From Juglans regia (lineage: Eukaryota; Streptophyta; Magnoliopsida; Fagales; Juglandaceae): 64,000 bases of DNA. The stretch covers positions 12,999,423 to 13,063,422 of the forward strand of contig NC_049902.1 in the NCBI RefSeq assembly GCF_001411555.2. The letters are read 5' to 3'. Below, in pieces: positions 33,284 through 44,798 of this stretch. Below the pieces are notes generated by a model. It had not been told where the DNA came from. It made no database searches and saw only the letters and a program-made list of their open reading frames with translations. The position numbers and the translations under genes are program-made. The stretch's first letter is position 1, and each line of letters begins with the position of its first letter.

Positions 33284-33735
33284 GTCAAGACAGTCATGCA
33301 TAGCATGAGCATGAGCATGAGCATTGTATGGCATGAGTTTATTCAACATGATATGACAAGAATTTTATTTAGTATGAAAATTTTATTAAAGCCTTTTAAT
33401 TATTATGTTTACGTTGTGATGAGTTCTTACTGAGTCTTCGACTCATTTTAGTTTTATCTCATTTTTTTTTACCACCAGGTGAGGAGAATGAGGACTACAG
33501 GCAGGTGGGCCAAGTTTAGAAGGAGCGGACTGAAGAACCTTAGACTATATTTATGATTTCTTTTAATTTAGTTGGTTTGGAAACTTGGATATGTCTATGT
33601 TTTTTTTTAAAATGGTTTAACTTAAATTTTCTTTTGGAATGAACAATGTTTTTTTTTTAAAATTATGCAAGTCTCTTACCTGGCTTAGTTACGTATGTAC
33701 ATGACATTCCTACCCCTAAGAAAGGGGATGTTACA
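33284..33735 (+). repeat. 3' LTR fragment (last 450 bp) in plus orientation
   Basis: Near-identical inverted copy of 28485-28930, ending ggatgttaca. Joined to RT at a short microhomology (cagat-g/c-ag). Confidence 0.8.
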
Positions 33736-33740
33736 CAAAC
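33736..33740 (+). repeat. Right 5-bp target-site duplication (caaac)
   Basis: Abuts the terminal gttaca of the inverted-LTR element and matches 28480-28484. Confidence 0.65.
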
Positions 33741-34320
33741 CCATACAACATGACACTTCATACAACCCGTTCAACTACTTAACTTAACCCAACACTTTAC
33801 ACGATATACCCTCATTCACAACTACACATCCATTCACATCACATAGCTTACAACCACTTCCAAACTCACCGCATCCAATCACTTTACACAGTTCGCAACT
33901 CCAAACTGTAGAGTGATCCCATCACCTCACATGGCATCTGACCATTACGCAAACTGCGTAGTGATCACATCAATGCCTCTACACTTAATCCCCTTCACTT
34001 CATAACATCAAGCCATACCACCACTATGTCAAAACTGCACAACTCCTTCACTTCACACTACTTACAGACACAACACAACTACACAGTGATTCCAATCACT
34101 TCAAACTACACGGTCACATTGCAACTACATCACAACACCGTTCAAAGTTTCCAACAGTTCACAATAACAACACACACTTCACATGTCCCATTACTTCACA
34201 AATACGTCATAGTTCACAACACTAGGCACTTCACAACAATAGAACAGTCCACAACACAATCAAGCTTCACAATAATTAAACTGTCGAGAGAAAGGGTGAA
34301 AGATTATACCATGCATCAGG
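33741..34320. repeat. C/A-rich degenerate repeat region (cacttcacaac motif)
   Basis: About 580 bp with many variants of cacttcacaac and cacatc. The G/T-rich region at 38880-39130 looks like its reverse complement (gtgaagtaatggga matches the complement of tcccattacttcac at 34186-34199). Possibly parts of one repeat family in opposite orientations, but low complexity weakens the case. No credible gene. Confidence 0.35.
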
Positions 34321-35200
34321 GTTGACCCATTGCATCACTTGCTGTCCGGTAAGGTCCTGTGGCAGCGGCTACGCACTTGCAAGGAAGGGCCGGTTGAGGC
34401 ATGATGGTCACTGCCGTGACCCTAAGACAAGGTTGTTTGGGTGGCTAGGGTTTAGAGGGCTTTGTGGTGGCGACAGAAGGTGGAGAGGGGTGGTCCGTGG
34501 TTGGTTTGGTAGTGTACTGTGGTGGGGGTGTGCGTGGGTGCTAGAGGCCGAAGGGGAAAAGAGAGGGAGGTAAAGCCTATACTGGTTGGGCACGGTGGTG
34601 CTCGGGTTGTGTCCTTGGGCTAACCTTGGGTGGTCGTGGCTGGCGGCGACACACCAAATCGCATTAGATCCGTGAGGGAGAGAGAGGCGTGGGGCTGTTG
34701 GTGTGGAGCAGTGGGGGCACCACGGCGTGGAGGAGTGGCCTATGGTGGTGCTAAGCTAAGGCTAGAGTGGAGCTGTAGCAACGATGGAGAACCCAAGGGA
34801 GAAAATAGAGATCATGAGGGAGAGGAAGAGCTACAGCGAGGGAGAGGATGGGGGGTTCAACTGGCCGGCGAGGGTTGTTGGAGGGGCTGTTCACGGTGGC
34901 AGTGCGGTGGTGGCGTGGATGAGGGAAATCGAAGGGAGAAGAGAGAGAGGGCTACAAGGCTGATTCGGGGAGGAAGAGAGAGAGAGCTGGTCGGAGGAGG
35001 AGGGTTCGGCGTGGGGTGATGGTGGAGGGGTGATGCCATTGACGAGTGGTGGCGGTTAGGGCTGAGCCGCAATATAGACGCCGAGAGGAAGAGAGGGAAT
35101 TGGGGAAGGGGGCATCGGTTGGAAGGAGAGGAGGAGAGAGAGGGAAGGAAAAAAGTGAGGAAATTTGAGTTTTCCTTGGGGTTTTTAATCCCAGCTCTAC
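34321..35200. other. G-rich non-coding stretch with GA-rich simple repeats
   Basis: Strong purine bias with gagagag runs near 34673-34685, 34940-34950 and 35125-35150. Frames on both strands (34630-35019, 34857-35072) are low-complexity with no recognisable domain. It may be the promoter or leader part of a repeat. I see no supported gene. Confidence 0.3.
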
Positions 35201-36180
35201 ATCCTAGGGTTCATAATTTAATCTAAGGGTGGAGATTTAAACACTTAAAATGATTAACTATATAGTAGGAAAATAAAATAGAAATGCAATGGGATTTCAT
35301 TTAAAATCCCACTTTGTTTTCCTAGTCTCAAATTAATATTTTTCATCATAAAATAAAATAATAAAGTTCTCTAAATGTCTTTAAGAGAAATAAAATCATC
35401 TAAGTAAATATAGTTTTTAACATATATAGAATAATGAATATTCAATAATATTCTTAAAGAAATAAAATCATTTCAATAAAATGATTTTCTAAAGCTATAT
35501 TATTTTCTGGGCAAATATAAAGAGACTTACATTAAAATTAGGTTTGACCCAATAATACCGAAAATACCCCTTTTAAAAATAATTTTGGACATTTAAAATA
35601 TTTCAAAGACGTTAAAACACTGGGTCCCATTTAAAAATAATTTACAAGATTTAAAACACGACTTCAAAATTTAACATGCAAAAGTGAGACTCGTGACCAA
35701 TTGAGAGAAAAATGAGCGAATCATCACACCACTTTAGCAGTTTTTGACACAACATATAGTTGTAAGCAATTTTTTCATATCGGGATGGTGAAGCTAGCAC
35801 ATTAAGTTAAGGTCTTGTTTGTATAACAAGGTATTATCAGATATTTTATTGCTAAATATCACTCAAATATAAAACTTCAATATCATATTATCAACTTTTT
35901 AATCTAATCATTACAACTTTCACATACTTTCTATAACAACCTATAAATCGTTGGGTAGATCAGAAGTGGATGAATAATATTGACGAACATGCATTGAGGT
36001 GTAAATTGTTAGAAAAAGGTAGGGGCGGCAATTTATAGGACTTTTTCCAACGAAATTAATCATTGGGAAAAGTAACTCCCCTTGCAATGAATGAATGGAC
36101 GAGTGCAATGGAAATGAAAATGGCACTAGTTATGGACTAGATTAATGTTGGATTTTTTTTTTTAATGCAAAGATGAAAAG
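35201..36180. other. AT-rich DNA, no gene seen
   Basis: Poly-A/T-rich sequence with no ORF above 61 codons. Nothing recognisable. Confidence 0.4.
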
Positions 36181-36475
36181 TAAGAAAGTAAAATGCAAGA
36201 TAGTAAATTAAAATTGCTGAAATTAATTGACTGAAATTTAAATGAGTAAGAAAATTAAATGACATTAATTTAAATTGCAAGAATTAAAGGTGCGAGAAAA
36301 ATAAATGATAGTAATTTAAATGAACATAAATTAAAGGTGTAAGGAAATTAAATGACATAAATTTAAATTGCAGGAAATTAAAAGTACAAGGAAATTAAAT
36401 GACATTAATTTAAATTGCAGGAAATTAAAAGTGCCATAAAAATAAATGACATTAAACTGAAATTAAATAAGAACA
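36181..36475. repeat. AT-rich imperfect tandem repeat
   Basis: At least four degenerate units of about 50 bp built around aaattaaatgacattaattt and aaattgcaggaaattaaaag. No coding potential. Confidence 0.6.
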
Positions 36476-36713
36476 TGAATTGTAATGAATAAACTTGATG
36501 TTTGGAAATGGAGACTACGTTCTCCAACCCAAAAATCTAAACTTACAATTAAAATGATCTCTCAAATAAAATAAAATGAACTCTCAACTGAAATATATAA
36601 AATAAACTCAAAACATTCCTCAAAGAGAACTGAAAATTCACTCACTAAACAAACCCAAGCCCAAAATTAACTGTCTTCGGAAAATGAAATTCACTCAAGA
36701 ACCGTAAGACTAA

Positions 36714-37104
36714 GGTTGCGTTTGAATGTTAAAGTGAGTTGAGTTGAGTTGAGTTGAGTTGAGATGATAAAATATTATTAGAATATTATTTTTTAATATT
36801 ATTATTATTTTAGAATTTGAAAAAGTTGAATTGTTTATTATATTTTATGTTGAGATTTGAAAAAGTTATAATGATGAGTTGAGATGAGTTGAGAGATGTT
36901 TGTCATCCAAATGTACGTTTGGATCTCAAATTCATTTCAATTCATCTCAACTAATCATTACAATTTTATCAAATTTCAACATAAAATATAATAAACAATT
37001 TAATTTTTTCAAATCTCAAAATAATAATAATATTAAAAATAATATTCTAATAATATTTTATTCAATTTTTAACTTTTATCTCAACTCAACGTCTAAACGC
37101 AACC
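36714..37104. repeat. Tourist-like MITE, 391-bp palindromic double element
   Basis: Ends are ggttgcgtttgaatgtt and its inverse aacgtctaaacgcaacc. It is flanked by the 3-bp duplication taa (36711-36713 and 37105-37107), as for PIF/Harbinger elements. The two halves (about 36714-36905 and 36910-37104) are inverted copies of the roughly 200-bp family unit also seen at 54355, 57116 and 57377. The left end carries a gagtt tandem run. Confidence 0.75.
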
Positions 37105-37960
37105 TAAAACTGACTAAAAACTCTTGAAGGAAAATAAAAACTGACTTAAAAACTAACTCTCAACTCACTTGAAACTGAAAAATGAAATCACTCGAGATTA
37201 CACAAAACTAACTACTCACCAAAAATTAAGTCAGTTTTCCCCTTGTCCTTGTCTTGCCCTTGTCTTCATGTCCAAACAAAATGGCCAGCTTTTCCACCGA
37301 AATTCTTCGTGTCCTCGCGTGCCTCCAAACCGAAAGTAACTCTTTTCATTTTTTCTTCTTTTGTTTCCCGCGTGTGGGTTCCATTGTGAATTTCCGCCTT
37401 AGCATTTTCTTTTCTTCATTTCTTCATCTTGTCGAAAACTTCCCCAGTGTGCGTCCGCATTTCTTCTTTATTTTTTTTTTCTTGTTTCTTTTGTTTCGTT
37501 TCTCTTCTTTTTGTTTCCAGAGAAACACCATCTCCGCAGAGAAATGGCGTTGGCATGCTTGGAGGCTTCACATGCATGGACTGGGCACGACGGCGGAAGC
37601 TGTGGGCTGCGCATGAAAGTTTGAATGGAGGAGACGTTACTGTGTGAAGGAGCAGTGCAGCATTGGGTTACTCTCGGTGGCTCACGATGCGTTCATGGGT
37701 GAAGGTTTCTGCTTCACATGGCAGAGTTGAGGTGCAGTGGTGGCGAAATGATGACGTGCCCAGGAGGAGGCTGGCCGGATGCAGTGCAGCTAGGCAACGG
37801 GTGTAGGCCGTGCATGGTGGTGGCCCAACTGTGGCTGGGAGTGGCTCTTGGTGTTGCTGTGGAGGTGCATGGTGGTGTAAGGTGGACGTGCGGAAGAGTG
37901 GCTGGAGGTTGCATGGAAACTCACGGTTGTGCTGCTGGATATGCTGAAGGTTGAAGATGA
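37105..37960. other. Unassigned DNA with short frames
   Basis: Frames at 37254-37616, 37429-37647 and 37718-37954 have biased composition (Phe/Ser-rich or Gly/Val/Cys-rich) and no recognisable domain. 37250-37530 is T-rich. I do not call a gene. Confidence 0.3.
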
Positions 37961-37964
37961 CCAA

Positions 37965-38130
37965 AACGACATGTAGTTTAGAAGAGAACAATCTTGACTG
38001 TAGATATAAACAACATGTCGTTTTCATATATGGAAAAAACGACTTGTTGTTTATGAGGAGAGATATTTCACTTGTAGATCTAAACGACAAGTCGATTTTA
38101 TGTTTAGGAGAAACGACATGTTGTTTAGAG
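37965..38130. repeat. Cluster of palindromic AACGACATGTCGTT-type motifs
   Basis: Six variants lie within about 165 bp: aaaacgacatgtagttt, aaacaacatgtcgttt, aaacgacttgttgttt, aaacgacaagtcgatt, aaacgacatgttgttt and partial forms. Each is an imperfect palindrome of the same 14-16 bp core. Spacing is irregular, about 25-50 bp. Confidence 0.6.
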
Positions 38131-38520
38131 GGTGCTGTAAAATAGAAAAATAAAAAGTTAGATAAAAAAATAAAATAAAATAAAAATAAAACTAGATAAA
38201 AAAATAAAAAATTAATTAAAGAAAAAAAAATAAAACTAGACAAAAATAAATAAATAAGTAAAGATAAAAATAAAATTAGACAAAAAATGAAGAATAAAAT
38301 ATTAGAAGTGTGTTGTGCATGTGAATAAATATTGCCCAAATAAATCAAAAGTTATAAAATTAAGCATAGATTATGCTATTAATCAATTTAAATCACAACT
38401 TGGATTTATGCCTCTTAACTATTTTTTTCATCTAAAATCAATAATAAAATAATAAAACAGTTAAAAATATATTGGTTTTAAATGTATAAAATATACAATA
38501 ATGTAGCTCAATCAGCAACC
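38131..38520. repeat. A-rich low-complexity DNA
   Basis: Long runs of (a)n-taaa units at 38140-38330. No gene. The 226-codon frame on the minus strand across this stretch is low-complexity Phe/Leu/Ser. Confidence 0.5.
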
Positions 38521-41214
38521 GCCATAAGCCACCCTATCATGAGTTTCCTAGCCACCAACCGAAACCGGCCACTATGATCTCTATTCCTCAGCACAACACC
38601 ACCGTCCATGGCTAGCCTCCACCATAGTCCCTCCATCACTGCTTGTTTCGACTACCTTGGACAACCGTAGGGAACATCACAGGCGCGCGCATGCACACAT
38701 ACATTGTTTCTCATCCTCTGCTCTAGTCACCCACACCACCAACTGTTCAAGCAGTGCGTCACTTGCTGATGGAATGTCGGTGGCTAGCAGCAGAGTTCAA
38801 GACGCCTCAGTCATTCATAAATCCCTTTAGCATTGTAAGTGGTTCTATGGGTTGACCTTGAAATAATTGCTGATGGAATTGTGAACTTTGTACTACTGTC
38901 GTGTGAATTGTGAAATGTTCTCTATGTTGTGAACTGTGAATGGTCTAGTTTGTGATGTGGTTGTGTGTAGTAATAAGTTTATGATAGTTTGTGATGTGGT
39001 TGTGTGTAGTGTGAAGTTTGTGATATGGTTGTTCTGTGTGAAGTAATGGGATAATTGTGTAGTTTATGAAAGAGTTGGATGCCATGTAAAGTGTTGGGAT
39101 TGTGGAGGTTGGGAAATTGTGAAACATGACGATTGTATTGGTTTGGGAATGTGTTTATGTGTTTTTTTTTTTATTAGGTTTAGACCTCCATTTTATATAT
39201 CAAACCAATAGAAATCAGTGTGTACTCGTGAGCCATCTTCTCAAGCTTAAATCGACGTGAACAACCATAGATTACACCAAACAAGTGCAGAAAATCTTGT
39301 TGCATTAGCAAGGAAAATATTCAATCTTCCTTCCTCTCAAGTCTCACCGCCTTAGCCACTGATTTACCTTGTTTTAAGACCACCTCAAAAGTATCTCAGT
39401 CACTACAATATATAATAGTTACCTCTAGTGAACTAAACAACAGAAAATAAAATAGAAATAGCAGCAGATCATCCAAGAAGCTCAAGCTCTCGGGTTATTC
39501 TCTTCAACTCCAACTCTCTTTAGTCTTTATTTTCTTCTTTATAACCACCAGCTCTTATTAGCACTCATTGAGGTACCAATAAGTAGATACACTAATAAAG
39601 AACAACCAAAACCCATAACAAAATTAGAAAAACTCTAGTGCAACAACAACTAATATATTAGTAGGTAAATAGCAACAGTAATAGTTTATCCAACCCTTCA
39701 CCAATGACTTTCCCTTCTCTCATGCAATAGTTAGATGCTCCACCCAAATTACTTTCTAAAAGCACCATTCAGTTACCTTAGATGCCACAAAAGTAGCAAG
39801 TAAGATCCATCTTTTAATTCTGTCCAAAACTAAAGTAACACGACAACATTCAAACCAGAAAAATAGTAAGCAGCAATTTAGAAATCTTTTCATTTGACAG
39901 AAACCTTTTCTTCTCCTCCTCAACACTTGTGTTATCTTAACTTAGACCCTTCCAAGAGCATTTCATCTTGGTAAGAACCCTTTTTTCTCCATTCCCTTCC
40001 TATCCTTTAGTCTATTTGCACTATAATATTATAGAGTGATGACAAAAATACTGAGGTTTAGTGGCCATGACAACAAATAACATCCAAGTAGTCCAGAAAC
40101 TTTAGCTTTCCTTTATTTTCTCATTTCAATCCTTAGCCACTGATTTCATATTATTCTAGGAAACCCTAGGAGATGTTTCAGCAACAGTTTGACAGCAACT
40201 ACGCACAAGAAAATCTGTAATTCTAGTCCCCACTTCTTTTCGTTTTTCCCTTAGTTGCTACCCTCCTTTCTCTTGGTTCTACCTTACACCACCATCACCA
40301 AACCCTTATCTAGTTCTTTAAAGTACCATGGAATGTCAACACCTCAACATTTTCAAAACAACAACAGGAGAATCTTAGACCAATGTAGTAATTATTGAAC
40401 TTTCTCAATTTATTTTCAAATCCAGCCTATCCTTTCAATTTCACACCAAGTTTCAAATCTCTACCCCTTAGTCCCCTTCATTTCTCCTCCATGGTAGCTA
40501 TAAGAAAACACAGTACACAACTTCAAAGCACTAAAAGGATTGGCACCTAGTAGCTATGATTCACCACAAGAATGAGTAGCACTAGGATTAGCTTCAACAT
40601 AGCCTTGCAGTTTCATAAAAAGGTTCTCTTCAGTCCCTTGTTCTTGTCATGTTTGCTATTTTTTTCACGTGAATCAACCCCTATGAAGCTCAACCAACAT
40701 GCCTACAATCAACACCAAGTTAAAACCAGCAACATAATGGAATCCAACCTAGCTGATTTAGTCATTTGAAGGTCAAGGAATGGCTTCTATTAGGAGCTGC
40801 AACAACAACAATGATTGCAGCAGCTGCTATGCACACTTTGATCACTACTCACTCCTCAATTCTTGGATTTCAACCACTATTACTTTGGTAACTGTCTCAT
40901 AAGAGTTATAGTAAATATCTCTTTCTTTCTTTTATTTAAGTGAGTTTGTATCCTAGTCTTTTGTTATTTGGTTACCATCCTTAGAAATGTCATTTATGAT
41001 TTTGTGGGTGCTGCTTGGTGTCATGGGCTAAGTTTTAAGTGAGGTATAGTTGAAGTCGTATATGTCAAGTTAGTGAATAGGTTTATGTAGGGATGATGGA
41101 TTGGATGATTGAATAGGTTTAAGTGAAAGCGGTTTAAGTCAATGGTAGTTTTGTACAAGTTCTAAAGTTTAAGTTGCATATGTACTTGAAAAGGAAATGA
41201 TGTTAAGTTGTGAA
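38521..41214. other. Non-coding, probably repeat-derived DNA
   Basis: No ORF above 65 codons in 2.7 kb. 38880-39130 is G/T-rich with tgtgaagtttgtgatgtgg-like repeats. 39160-40900 is CA/CT-rich with short caacaacaac runs. From about 41000 the sequence grades into the LTR-family copy at 41215. Confidence 0.35.
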
Positions 41215-42490
41215 TGCATGTAGGTTGCCATCTGACATGCATATGAATGAGACTGCATGAAATAAAAATAGCATAGAGTCCAGGCAAGTACTATTTTTAT
41301 ACTCTTCTAGAGTTTTCTAAATGATATGAAAATGAAAATGAAATTTTTTCATAAAAATGAAATCATGGTTTATGAAAGTATGCTAATGTAATAATGTTTT
41401 AAAGTTTATGTATGTAATGGCCTTCTTTAGCAACCGCTTTTCATGCACCTCAAGAATAGTTGTATGCATGTGAAATAGTTGTTTATATCCACTATTATTG
41501 TCTTTATATTCCATAAAATAAAATGATGATGTTTGTGATTGAGGTTATGAAAAGATGTTTAAATGATGCTATGAAACGATATTTAAATGATGCTATGAAA
41601 TGATATTTAAATGATGATGTTTATACTTATGCTATGAAATTATATTTTATGAAATGAAATAGACTGATGAATGAAAGAAAATGCAAGGAATGCTTTAATG
41701 TATAAAGTTGCACAATGGCCATGACGAAATGAATGACAGTACCAAGAGGAAAGGGGTAGATTGCAATGCCGGATCGATTCTATTGGTAGTGCACCTAGTG
41801 TTCCCAACTTAGTGGAAAGAGATTCCTAACATGTGACCACAAGTAGAGTCCATGTCTAAAAGACCGCTAACCCCAACACATCGGGCGTAACAGTGTGTAC
41901 ATATTAACGAAAAGTGATAACAATTAATTGAATGTATGAATGTTTTAGTTTCTTTATGAATGAATGTACAAGGTGTGAAAAACGTTTTATGAGGAATGAA
42001 GATAGTTTTAAAGAAAAAACCCTACATTGTAATGTTTTCAATGGAAATAAATGCTTTATGTAAAGTATGTAGATGAATGATAAATGCATAAATGCATAAA
42101 TGAAAATCTATGTAAATATATTTTTATAGTATGAAGTAATGTCTACTGATTATTCGACTCATTTAATTTTTATGTATATCCGTCCCCCTCCAAGGAACAA
42201 AATGAGGATGAAGCATCAGGACAAACATGACCCTAGGAAAAGGTGACAGAAGCCTAGGCATATTTTTTGTAATGTATAAAAGCATATTCTTAAAAGAACT
42301 TTGTATTTTTAATCTAATGAATACCGCTAAAAACTCCTTTTTAATTTACGAAATAGGCTTTAATTTTAAACATAAAATCTTTTATATCCTAGGGAGGAAA
42401 TAATTTTTTTTAAAAGGTTTAGTAATTGTAGGCTTTTTTAAAAAAAAAAAAACTATTTCCCAAAGTCCCACCACAATGACGAGAGTTACA
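41215..42490 (+). mobile_element. LTR copy of the long-LTR gypsy family, plus orientation
   Basis: Diverged reverse complement of 19150-20490. Shared blocks include aggttgccatctgacatgca, agcatagagtccaggcaagt and gagttttctaaatgatatga. It ends cgagagttaca at 42490, an LTR-like ...ACA end. No pol sequence adjoins it, so it may be a solo LTR or a remnant. Confidence 0.5.
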
Positions 42491-43920
42491 ATTCTCGCGG
42501 ATCTTCCTTCATGTGTTTTGCTCCTCTTTGAGTCAAGTTTCCACTAATATATTTTGGGTAATATTTCATGGAGTATTGATTGGTGAAAGTTAGGTTTGAA
42601 CATGCAAAGGTCATTTTAGGCGACAGTTTCAGTGTTGTGTGAAATTGTAATTTTTTGATGAAGTTTTTGATGGAATCTTGGGTAGATCTTGATGTGGTGA
42701 ACTTTTAACATGTTAATATGCAAGTTATTTTTATATTTATTGCATATTAATAATTTTTATAAAGAGCTTTACGTGATTTTAGAAAGTTGATAACTGGAAG
42801 TGTCAAAACAATACATGTTTTGGTGAAATTGAAATCTTTTGTTATGGAAATATGTTCCAATTGTATTGATATTCACATATGATGTTCTTAAGATTTTTAT
42901 CTATGTGTTAGGAGTTTTATTTTGGAGAATATTGGTTTCGATCATAATGGAATAATTTTTATACGTGCAAAAGTTTGTTTAAGACCCAATCTAGAGGCTT
43001 TTGGGTATGTGTTAAGTTTGAACGAAACTCTTGCCATATGATTCTAGATTCCATTCTTAGATCAAGTTTAGAACTTTAATATGAGGTATTTTCATTATTT
43101 CTTGAATTTTTATTTCATGAAAATCAAGGATCTTGAGTTTTTAGTCCAATTCAAGAAGCATATGGTACATAGTTTTGAAGTTAGTGTGCAATCCGATAGT
43201 TTGGTGAGGAGTTTTGTGATTGTGGTTATTTTTTCAAGCATGCTATCACTTAGTATTGATTTTTAAACATATTAAGAATGTGTTTATAGACTTTTGGAGT
43301 CCTTAGAGTTGATTAGAAAAGGATTAGACCAAGAACATCAAGAGTTGGTCCTTTTAGACCTTAAACTTGGTGTTTTGGCATTTTTATTGTTATGACGAGA
43401 TTATGTTTTTATGAAATGTGTTTATTGATGTCTTAGCATGATTTTAGAACCTAGGATATGATTTTTGGAAGTTGGTGAAATTGGTTTAAGCATGAAAGTG
43501 TATTTGGAGGACAAGTATGCAACACAAAGTGTTATTTTTGCCCTTGAGTGATTTCGCCATAGTGAAGTTCTTCTGGTTGTGATTTGTTTTAAATTTTTTT
43601 AATTTGATATTTTAATTTAGGATTAAATTTATTTTATGGTATAATTTGGAGTTAGAATGCAAAACTCCTTATTTTGGAGACAAAATTGTAAATTCTCACA
43701 TGTAGAGGGGTAACTTTGCAATTTAGTCTTAAGTTAGTGAGTCTTTCTGTTCTTATGAGCTTTAGTGAGATATTCTAATCTTAGGAATTATTTCATTTCA
43801 GTTAACGCTTTTTCACGCTATGCTTTGCTTTACGTGAAAAAAATCTGTAAGTTAGTTTCTCACTTATTCTCAGGATATTTATATATGTGCGGTGGTAAGA
43901 CTGCCATTTTTATATTCATA
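42491..43920. other. AT-rich DNA, no gene seen
   Basis: T-rich, long-range repeat-like sequence. ORFs are 61-83 codons with no recognisable domain. Confidence 0.35.
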
Positions 43921-43924
43921 TCAC

Positions 43925-44225
43925 TATGCTTTCTAATTGCTATGATATACCATGCCATGTTATCAGTTATATGTTACATATTTAATTGTTGCACGTTTAT
44001 CTATTATATGTCATGAATGCATTGTTACCGTTACATGCCATGAATGTCATGCCATTTGTTGCAAGTTTATTTGTTATGTGAATGTAAATATTATTACACA
44101 TATATATGTTACATGTCTTGAATGCCACATCATCATTACTATTACATATTTACCTATTACATGCTATGAATGTCACGTCATCAGTTACATAGTTATCAGT
44201 TACATGCCATGGATACATGTCATGA
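43925..44225. repeat. Degenerate tandem repeat (gttacatgccatgaatgtca unit)
   Basis: At least five diverged copies of a unit built on gttacatgccatgaatgtca with variable spacing. Non-coding. Confidence 0.6.
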
Positions 44226-44275
44226 GTCACATGAGTCCATCAAGAAATATTTTCTTAGTCAGTCATGCATGGAAT

Positions 44276-44612
44276 AGTCGTTGCGTAATCACTATGATTG
44301 TCCGAGTATGTCCATTTATATTTCATATAAGGTACTTTTAGCATAATCATTCTGATTGTTAGAGTACCTCCACTACAATGCTCATGGAGTAATCATTTTG
44401 ATTATCAAAATATTTTCATTAAAACTATTACTAGGTACTATCAGCATAATAATTCTGATTGTTAGGGTATCTCCATTAAAATACTCGTGGTGTAATCATT
44501 TTGATTGTTTGAGTATCTCTGACAAAATACTTTGGGCAGAATCATACTAATAGTTCACTTATTCCCGACAAAACAACATATAAAATCATTTTGATTGTGA
44601 GGGAATTCTTTT
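44276..44612. repeat. Minisatellite with attttgattgttagagta core
   Basis: Six or seven imperfect units of about 55-60 bp, each with gtaatcattttgattgtt followed by gagta(t/c)ctcca and ttaaaatact. The array stops where the LINE at 44630 has inserted. Confidence 0.65.
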
Positions 44613-44629
44613 AAAAGTGTTTTTAATAA
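44613..44629 (+). repeat. Left target-site duplication of the 44.6-50.7 kb LINE
   Basis: aaaagtgtttttaataa (17 bp) is repeated exactly at 50686-50702 after the poly-A tail. The first As could belong to the tail, so 13-17 bp. Confidence 0.85.
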
Positions 44630-44798
44630 TAATCAAGGCCTCATTATAGAAAAAATTGTGATGTTGGATATGCGATTTTGAGGCGATTTGGTGGTTCTGT
44701 TTTTGGTAGTTCCATTTTTAACGGACTTTCCTTTTTTGTTCTATTTTTTCAAATTCTGCTCCTAGGGCTGCCTTGAGTCGACATCCCTTGCCCCTCTG

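Larger units (their letters stand above)
28485..33735. mobile_element. Gypsy retroelement with inverted LTR ends and a 5-bp target-site duplication
   Basis: The left end reads tgtaacatcc and the right end ggatgttaca. The outer 450 bp (28485-28930 and 33284-33735) are near-identical inverted copies of one LTR's 3' end. Direct 5-bp repeats caaac lie exactly outside (28480-28484 and 33736-33740). Left to right: full LTR in minus orientation, integrase C-terminus (minus), gag, zinc knuckle, protease and partial RT (all plus), then a 3' LTR fragment (plus). It belongs to the chromodomain branch of Ty3/gypsy. No complete gene remains. Confidence 0.8.

Noticed and set aside
28485..33735. DNA transposon with 450-bp terminal inverted repeats
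   Set aside because: The termini are LTR ends, a polypurine tract and integrase adjoin the left LTR, and gag, protease and RT are inside. No transposase.
34630..35019. 129-codon Gly/Arg-rich frame
   Set aside because: Purine-rich simple-sequence bias. No conserved motif or gene structure.
37668..38348. 226-codon minus-strand frame
   Set aside because: Phe/Leu/Ser low-complexity from A-rich DNA on the other strand, then unrelated sequence. No domain.
44276..44612. CRISPR-like array
   Set aside because: Units are imperfect, the whole 55-60 bp unit is repeated without unique spacers, and the genome is a plant. It is a minisatellite.
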